64,000 nt of DNA, from positions 79,225,095-79,289,094 of the forward strand of contig OY804579.1 in NCBI GenBank assembly GCA_963680875.1. Direction: 5' to 3'. Positions 56,986 to 64,000 of the stretch are shown here, piece by piece. The notes below the pieces were generated by a model, which saw only the letters and a list, made by a program, of their open reading frames with translations, was not told the origin of the DNA and ran no database searches. The position numbers were made by a program, and so were the translations under genes. The DNA comes from Bathymodiolus brooksi. Taxonomy: Eukaryota > Mollusca > Bivalvia > Mytilida > Modiolidae. How positions within the stretch are numbered: position 1 is the first letter of the stretch; each line of letters opens with the position of its first letter.

Positions 56986-57160
56986 TTGGCAGAATATTAG
57001 TATTTTATCCCGACCGACAGTGAGGGATAAGATTTGAAAAAATATATGCTGCAAACCCATGTTAAAACTCACACCACATTATGGTTTCCATGAATTATTT
57101 CTATGCTTATGTTTCTAACAGTACAAATACGATAGTACCATTTTGAAGAAAGAGGATAAT
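56975..57160. repeat. palindromic repeat, homologous to 16575-16785
   Basis: tacatgggttggcagaatat at 56979 and gctgcaaacccatgtt ending 57064 are inverted; the right side continues with ctcacaccacattatgg. See the copy at 16575, which keeps the other arm better. Confidence 0.6.
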
Positions 57161-58830
57161 TTATGTTTGATGCGAGTAAGGTCGTACACAGTTTATGCGA
57201 CACCATTGGCCGTTCCATTTTCCAAAATTGTCAAATTCAACAAAGGTTTCACTCGTAAATTGAAATGGGGAGTATAAATGAAAAAAACAATAAATAAAGA
57301 GACAGGGAATAGTATTTTTAAATAAGATTTTAAAATTATATGTACTAAGCAAGAAATGAAAAAGAGTGCATTAAATGTATCTAAAAATGACATCGTGTTG
57401 ACATGTTCCAATTTAATGACATTTCGATTTTGGCAACCTTGAAATTACGAAACCCGAGTGCGACAATTTATAAAATTCAAAGTCCATAGATGGTTATCTT
57501 TAGTATTTTTCTGGAAAATACTAATAGACAACAGACAATAAGAATATGCGAATTAAAATATATCAGGAGATTTATCACTGCATTATTTATATAATCAATG
57601 AAGGACGTCTTGTTAGAATGAATTGTATATATGTATCTTCATGTTAAAAGTATTGTTGTGGTATTTCAATAAAAGTTTCATAAAAATGGCTTACTTGAAT
57701 TAATTACAGACCCAAAATGTAGATTTTAAATTGGTACAAACTTTGTTTGTATGAATGCACTGAAATGACAATATTTCGCAAGAGTGCATAGTAGCCCATG
57801 GGGTCTAGTTTTGCTATTATTTTCTGTGTTAGGGTGCTGAAGTTCTAGAAGACGTGAGTATTATGACCCCATTTACCAGTTTAAATCTGGTATTTTTTTA
57901 TACCTGTCACACACATTGGACAGGTGTCTAGATTTCCATTTACACGTTGTCATTTCTATATTTAGGTTTATTAATTGATTGATTGCTGTTTAACGTCAAA
58001 CGAACAACAGAAAGGTGAAGGGTTTTCTATTTCAAATGCTGAAAAATATATTGTAATGTCAGGTGAAGACATAAGGAAACTTAATTTGTTAAAAGTATCA
58101 TAGTTTATGAGTAATTGTGTATATTTTGGGATATTTCTGTACGATATTTGTAGCGATATAAGACTTTGAAGTGAGCTGGGTAAAATTTCGTCGTTGGCAT
58201 TCTTGGTATAATGACATAGATAGGGATTTAGGTAATTTCGCGTGATGATTTATATCGGTCTCTGTGTTTTTATTCCTGCAGGAGTTTTGTACCTTTGAAG
58301 TTTAAAATTGCAAAGCATATGCCTTTGCAATGTTTCTTCACTTTGAAATGGTAATAATACAGTATAATGGTTGGTATTCCAGTCCATAATGATCAAATAC
58401 TTTATGCAAATTTCTTTAATAATCCAGAATTTTTATTGGACAGACGGCATGCGTTAATTTTCCATAATTTCTATATGCTCCACCCATACTTAGCAACATG
58501 TTATAACTTTGACGCAAATCCCACCCATACATAGCAACATGTGATAATGTGTGAAAGTAACACCCGCTGTGACTGAAGATTGCCGAACCGGAAAAAATTA
58601 ACACCCGCTTCGGCCGAGGTTTTCCGATTCGTCACACTACTTCCGCCATTACTGTATCAGACGACAATGGACAGTTCCTGATATTCACTTTCTGCTTTTA
58701 TATTATTTATCTTGATGTTTATTACATGTACTATGATAAGACTTTTTCATAATCAAAAAAAAATTAGCACAAATAATGTAGTAACAACAAACAAAATAAA
58801 CATAAAAATCATAACGCATTCAGTATGATA
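57161..58830. other. spacer with one dispersed repeat
   Basis: 57965-58310 is the plus-strand copy of the repeat at 13725-14045. At 58483-58545 acccatact(t/a)agcaacatgt-like text occurs twice. No gene recognised. Confidence 0.4.
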
Positions 58831-58833
58831 AAA

Positions 58834-58974
58834 AATATACTGCTCATGGATGCGGATGTTATGGTAGATTATCACACTCAGAAAAGATTTATCACCCTCG
58901 ACTTCGTCTCGGGTGATAATTTTTTCTTCGTGTGATAATCTACCATAACACCCTTATCCAAGGGCAGTATATTT
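58834..58974. repeat. 141-bp hairpin element
   Basis: Nearly the whole segment is self-complementary: aatatactgc at the left end and gcagtatatt at the right, gttatggtagattatcacac inverted at 58930-58950, and a cttcg apex near 58900 between tcaccctcga and tctcgggtga. Single-stranded it would fold into one long stem. Confidence 0.85.
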
Positions 58975-59589
58975 ATATTACACATCTCAAGCAAGTTATT
59001 TCCCTTGAAAATAACTGAAAATTTATCATTCTACTTTTCATGATTAATCATATTTAATAGTTTTAATACAAGTATTAATAATTATATAGTTAAAGAATAA
59101 GAATTGGATTCTTTTTAGAATACAAAGTTCTTTTCCACTAGAAAACAATGCACCATTAAAAGACCGTAAAATGATAAGTTGGTTATTGCCAATGACAGGA
59201 GAAAATGGACGAACATCAAGCTCTAAAATGAAAAAACAAAAAATACTTCGCTGCCAAAAAGGTATAATACAGTTCAGTTTTGATAAGTAAATGATGATAA
59301 ATATGACTGGTGAGAGTGAAAATGAATTCTCTTGAGAGGTCTGAACACACTTTGTTATTTGTTATTCTTGTTTCTGTAAAAACAAATCCTGTAAATTACA
59401 AAGAAACCATGCCACTATTGATTTTTTTTAAATTTTATTTTGAATATTCTGATATATGCATGAATCATGTCAGTATGTCATCAATAGATCTTAAAAATAC
59501 TTTCGAGCATCAAAAGTCTTATCAAATGGGTACTTTCAGAGGTTTCAGTGTAAATCTGTTCTAAAAGAGATGATTTCAATGTTCACAAT

Positions 59590-59787
59590 TGTGAACTTTC
59601 CACTCATATGTAGCAACATTTCAGCAGCACCTGAACACGGAGAATATATCTCTCAGTGGACTATTCCAGAGATTACGTTCCTATCAGTTTCCAAGGGTCG
59701 CTTGGCTCGTGTCGCTCGAGTGTTAGTTTTCTGCATAGTGTTTTGTAGATCGTTGTTTGTCCTTTTGTGCTTTGTCTTTCGGCAATA
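59590..59787 (+). mobile_element. third Penelope-like relic, 5' part
   Basis: Keeps only FPLICSNISAAP and GEYISQW of the RT, then the tail with gtagatcgttgtttgtcc. The tail is broken by a MITE and resumes at 60339. Confidence 0.65.
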
Positions 59788-60338
59788 CGGTTGTTTCGAA
59801 TCATTTCCATTCCGTCAAAATTTTGTTAATTTCTTCCGCCAGATCACGTGATTTCGATGGAATGCTCAGAATTGGACTTCCGGTGTCAATGTACACAACA
59901 AAAACTCCAATCGATTCGTGCCGTTTTAACGTTCGATCCTCAACTTAAAAAAATCTTGACATTTTCTGTAAAAGACAGATATCAATTAAATTATTTTATT
60001 TGTATCAAAGGCTTAAATGCAGAGACAATTACTTCTTTAAAATTAAATTTGTTTTGTTTCTTTATTTGTTGCTGCCAGCATCATGAAAGAAAACGATCTG
60101 CCTTTATATATTTCTGATATCAGACAGATAGTGGGGTACCGAACACCAGTATTTATTCAGCAATTTCCTTGGTGTCTCCATATTACAATTACTTATAATA
60201 TACCGCATCTACGACTATGATATGCTGACGTTGTCACAGTAATAGCGTAAACATCGGAAGTCGTCTGCCAAGCATTTCAGACGTCAAGACACGGAAAAGA
60301 CGGAATGTGGTCGGAATTGACATGATTCGAAACAACCG
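59788..60338. mobile_element. 551-bp MITE with TIRs (copy 2), inside a Penelope tail
   Basis: CGGTTGTTTCGAATCAT at 59788 and its inverse at 60338. TA precedes the left end and CA follows the right. Full-length relative of 864-1410, in the opposite orientation. Plus-strand frames share DFRCQCTQQKLQ, FDPQLKKILTF and KDRYQLNYFICIK with the other copy's minus-strand ORF. Confidence 0.85.
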
Positions 60339-60475
60339 CATTGTATTGTTTGTCTTTCTTCAATTTACGGATTCTGATTACCCCTTTGGTATCTTCAAAC
60401 TCTTCTTACCATTGTATTGTCTGTCCTCTGATCTACGACTTCTGATTATCCCTTTGGTATCTTCAAACTTTTTAT
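60339..60475 (+). mobile_element. Penelope-like tail, continuation
   Basis: caatttacggattctgatta then cccctttggtatcttcaaac, followed by a second, diverged run of the same phrase (gatctacgacttctgatt..), so the tail is locally duplicated. It ends a few bases from the ZIP stop codon at 60482-60484, so it would lie in that gene's 3' UTR. Confidence 0.65.
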
Positions 60476-60481
60476 TCCTAC

Positions 60482-63061
60482 TTATTTTTCAAAGTTAATG
60501 TCACCACCGTAAACAGCCATTATGAGAATCACACCAAATCCTGTCAACAAACCAACGTTTTGAATTAAAAATAGTCTGACAGATCCTATGTTCTTTTGGT
60601 TTTCTTCCGATTCTGCAGCAATGTTCATTTCTGGCACCTAAAACGAAAATTATATGTATCCAATTGCTTTTATGGTCAATAATTAATATTTCATATCTAA
60701 TATATCCCTATTATTTGATATTAAACACCAGTTAATGATTATTTTGTTGCCCCCTCCCCCTTTTTATTGTCCAGCCTCCATAGGTGGGTGTCAGCATTTT
60801 GTCCTGAAACTACAATAACCGTCACATGATATCTTTGTCGGTATTTATTTTGTTGTATTTCATAAACAGACAAGAATGGTTGTTTCTCAAGTAGTAAACA
60901 GGTCAATAATGAAACAGGGTAATAAATAGACAAGCGGTGACCAGAGCGAACCAGGCTGAACGTCTACAAATCGATTATAACTTTAAAAAAGATCAACTTG
61001 AGGCCTAAATGGTGTAATGGAAAGTAAATTTATCAAGTGTATATGAAAACTATAATTATTGTATTGGAAATAATTGTCAACAATTGAGTTTAACTTAGGT
61101 AATAATCAATGCAAAACCTTTATCTAAAAAAAACCCCGCATTGGTGGTGTAGTGGTCCGCGTGGTCGCCTGGGGTGTGGTAGGTCGTGGGTCGAGACCCG
61201 GTCGGGTCAAACCAAAGATAGTAAAATTGGTATTTGTTGCTTATCCCGTAAGAACATAGCATTGAGATCTAAGAGTAAAGACGGGTTGGCACGAAATCAG
61301 GATAATGTGTCCGAGTAGAAAGACATGTCTATCCGCGAACTCTCATTTTAGTGGGCTAGCACTATAATATCCAATTAAGCGTGTTGGTTTAGTACAAAGT
61401 GGACCTGATCATCGTCTCATCGAATGTAGCATGTCTTCGCCATGATAAAGTTAAACATCCACTCAGTCATCCCTTTATTTGACTTACCATATCAACTAAG
61501 GATATATAAAGAAACATTCCACCAGCTATGGCAAACACCCAGTCATGCGCTGATGTATTTTCTCCAAGCAAAATTCCCACAATCAGACCAAGATAACACA
61601 TGCACGCAGAGAGGAAATTGTACAACAACGCCTTTTTAACAGCCATACCAGAATTTATAAGGATGGCAAAATCACCTGTAAAAATATCGCTTTTGATTAC
61701 TAATAAAAACGTAAAGCATTTTTGTCGGTGATAATAAAAATTAAAACAACAGAGAAAAATATAGTTTTACATTGTCATTTATTAAATGGATCTTGCTTTC
61801 TTTAACAAACATATTAAAAAAGTTTAGTCAGTGACGATCAATTTCACCAATATTGATAAAATTATTTCTTGCCTCAATCACTGAACACAAAATATATTGC
61901 GATGGAAATCCAGGTCTTGTCATAAATAAGACACGCTGGTTTGTAATAACGACATTTCGGAACATAAACTGATCCTATTAAATTCATTTATATCTATATA
62001 TGTTATCACCAATACCTTTCAAGTCATATGCTTCGCTGCTTTAATGTTTGAGAATGTCAACTTTATTTTTGTCAAACTTTATTTGCGCATATTGCACATA
62101 TATTAGTTCGTTGCTAAATAGTTCCTAGAGTTAAGGACGTCATAAAACAAAAAATCAGAAAATATTTGAAGCTACGTTTCTCTATTTTTATTGGGATCCG
62201 AGATTTGAGACATTCGTAAGTTATCTTCCTTCTTTTAAAACCACCACACTCTTGAATACCTCAATATTATAATGGTCGCCTTGATTGGTCGTTTGTATAC
62301 CGGGTATGACTATATAATTTGGTTTTTAATGTTAGTGGATCAAAAATAAAAGAATGATCCAACAAAAAGAAACATCTAATTTTAAACAAGAGGGCTCATA
62401 TCTGATTTCAGTTATTTATTTATTTGCTCATAATGGAGTCCAGCACGACTATGCGGGTAACATGGCGGGTGTCAGAAACTGCTTACCATTCGTGAACACC
62501 TGGGGTCACCTCCAATGTTTTTTAGCAGTCCTTGTTACTCATCTGTTTAATTTTCTGTGTTGTGCTGTGTGTGGTTTTTTCTGTTTTGTTTGTCTTCGTA
62601 CTGTGTCTTGTCTATCGAATCTTGTCATTGCCCTCTTGATTGCCCCTTCTGTTTTCTATAGGGTTTATTTTATATATTAAACATAATGTATCAATTATGT
62701 TGTTTCGTTATCCGGATTGTTATGCTTCATGCTGTTTCCATTAACTTTTTTTTTTTTATTATACCTGATTTTCTTAAATTATTCCAATTAAATGATATAA
62801 TGTCTTTGCAAAACTATAACTACAAAATCTACTAAATCATTCAATCTAAATATATGTAGTACCTAATTCATGGGGTAGCTCCTCACAAAAGACCGACATA
62901 CAAATACTAATTCCTGCCAGTATACTATCAGTAAATGCTGCTCCAATTGTTAAACCATCAATGAAGTTATGAAGTCCATCACCAAATATTATCATCCAGG
63001 CCACTGTTGCCACTTCCTTCTTTTCATAGATTTCGTGATCATTTGTTGAAACACTGGGTAT
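60482..63061 (-). CDS. SLC39A14: ZIP metal transporter, ZIP8/ZIP14-like, last three coding exons
   Basis: Minus-strand exons 63061-62863, 61675-61488 and 60637-60482 (TAA), with GT/AG boundaries and matching phases; 179 residues, the C-terminal part of an LIV-1 subfamily zinc/iron/manganese importer. TM4 carries [17 protein letters not shown] with the metal-binding His-Asn and Asp, and TM5 carries [10 protein letters not shown]. The first position of that motif is Glu rather than the His of most LIV-1 members, the hallmark of ZIP8 and ZIP14, which take iron and manganese besides zinc (established). Later segments are [39 protein letters not shown] and the last [21 protein letters not shown]. 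The His-rich loop, TM1-3 and signal peptide lie beyond 64000. ZIP8 and ZIP14 cannot be told apart here, so the symbol is the nearest name. An intron holds a SINE. Confidence 0.93.
61128..61440 (+). mobile_element. tRNA-derived SINE, family A, best copy
   Basis: Head: TTGGTGGTGTAGTGGTCCGC (A box), GGGTCGAGACCC (B box). Then aaaccaaagatagtaaaattgg, gttgcttatcccgtaagaac, gacgggttggcacgaaatc, aggataatgtgtccgag, gctagcactataatatcc and a tail to about 61440. Inserted in the last intron of the ZIP gene, opposite to its transcription. Confidence 0.85.
62440..62665 (+). repeat. diverged Penelope-tail repeat
   Basis: gcttaccattcgtgaacacc, gggtcacctccaatgttttttagcagtccttg and cttgattgccccttctg follow the order of the 40400-40560 tail with many changes. 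In a ZIP intron. Confidence 0.5.
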
Positions 63062-63154
63062 CTGAAAAGTAATAACAAGGAATTTACAATAAAATTAAAC
63101 GACTTTCATGATTCACAAGAACATCTAAATAATAAATACAAAATACATGGGAAA

Positions 63155-63405
63155 AAAAGCTTGACGATACCAAAGGGTAATCAGAAGTCTGAAATCAATA
63201 AAGGACAGACGACAAATGCAAAGGCCAAAAGACACACAATGGTCCACAATACGCTATAGGGAAGATAATAAAGATTGAGCAACACGAACGTAACAAATAT
63301 CATGGGGCTAAATCAGATTGTGACTTAGACAAACATAACACATCCGTGGTCATCTGTGACACAGACATTCGGTGACGGACAACCAAGTCATGATGGTGAT
63401 CATAA
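63155..63405 (-). repeat. Penelope-tail repeat, minus orientation
   Basis: cgataccaaagggtaatcag, gaagtctgaaatcaataaagg, acacatccgtggtcatctgtg and aaccaagtcatgatgg: same family and order as 36448-36830, but with the middle part shortened. Confidence 0.65.
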
Positions 63406-64000
63406 ATCTTTAAAAGTGGAGAATTCATATTTACTGTTAGTTATCCATTTGTCAAGTGGGTTCCTGGTTAAACATTTTCTATCAAGGATGTCATGATTAG
63501 AAACAGAAGCTCTAAGTGATATATGCAGCAATGTACTATATATGCAGATGCTGCTAGAATGGTGCAACATATTAGTTCACAGCTTTTTGTTGCAATTAAT
63601 GTTTTTGTCCCAAAATAGGATGTGTCCCTTCATAAACCAATATATGTGTTCCTACGCAGGCCATTCTATCTTTATGAAACAAAGTGGAACTATTTACATT
63701 TTCTCTGTTAGCTCAGAGTGAGGAATAGCTGTTAAGTCAAATATTACAATGTTATTTCATGAGGAGATGGACCTTGATTGTATACACTCAAAAGATCTGT
63801 GATTATTTTCTTCAGAATCCACATCTGATTCACACCACACTGGGATAGCTACTGTTTCAATAGCTCTGAAGCAGGATTTGACTACCGATAGAATAGATGT
63901 TAATGATTTGGGAAGAATATAGTTAGATCAAACAACAATAGGATGCTTTCAATACCAGTATATACAGTACATGAATGAAATATAATTACCACATTATTTT
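63406..64000. other. right edge, presumably ZIP intron, nothing recognised
   Basis: No further ZIP exon found up to the edge. Short minus-strand open stretch near 63780-63870 has no family resemblance. Confidence 0.4.

Noticed and set aside
61128..61210. tRNA gene
   Set aside because: A and B boxes are present, but no acceptor or anticodon stem closes and the sequence continues into the SINE body shared with other copies.

Overview
The window reads as nuclear DNA of a bivalve mollusc, most likely a mussel (Mytilus or a close relative). It is strongly AT-rich. Its genes are split by long introns with GT/AG junctions. It carries many copies of tRNA-derived SINEs with the mollusc-type 'tccgggtactccggttt' central block, and a scattered repeat ('ccaaaggggtaatcagaagtcgtaaatcg' type) that I recall as very abundant in mussel sequence. 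The species call rests on memory of repeats and was not searched.

Layout. (1) 0.8-12 kb: a PDAP1 gene (+), five coding exons between 4307 and 10763; the tiny first coding exon was not found. Its introns hold three hAT-like elements with CAGnG termini, and one SINE is split by one of them. (2) 13-20 kb: SINEs, a 1.74 kb TIR element full of a TTCGTGwACGA motif, a 5'-truncated non-LTR retrotransposon sitting inside a SINE, and a decayed Tc1 copy. (3) 22.4-24.1 kb: a possible small spliced transcript with almost no coding capacity. (4) 25.55-28.71 kb: a 3.15 kb element with long terminal inverted repeats, a perfect 5-bp target duplication and a decayed zinc-finger gene, unlike any transposon I can name; this is the best candidate for an undescribed system. 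(5) 28.7-32.6 kb: small fold-back elements and a 2.5 kb element whose inverted arms are built of ~115-bp tandem units around two tiny, less AT-rich ORFs. (6) 34.2-35.9 kb: an intact RING-less TRIM-like gene (545 aa, two B-boxes, coiled coil, C-terminal propeller-like region) whose 3' end is duplicated in tandem. (7) 36-42 kb: SINEs, three tandem arrays, and two Penelope-like retroelement copies in direct repeat, one lacking the RT core. (8) 42.6-44.4 kb: a class B (adhesion/secretin-like) 7TM receptor pseudogene (-), with a shorter inverted relative at 55.7-56.1 kb. (9) 44.7-45.7 kb: a ~45-bp minisatellite that stays open in frame. (10) 52.4-54.7 kb: a gag-like ORF with one stop, then a complete but dead Tc1 element. 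(11) 56-60.5 kb: another Tc1 copy, palindromes, and a third Penelope-like relic interrupted by a 551-bp MITE that has a second copy at 0.86-1.41 kb. (12) 60.5-63.1 kb: the last three coding exons of a ZIP8/ZIP14-like metal transporter (-), which continues beyond the right edge.

There is no operon-like organisation. The three host genes (PDAP1, the TRIM-like gene and the ZIP transporter) are independent, and most of the remaining sequence is mobile-element debris of several ages, with clear nesting in at least four places.
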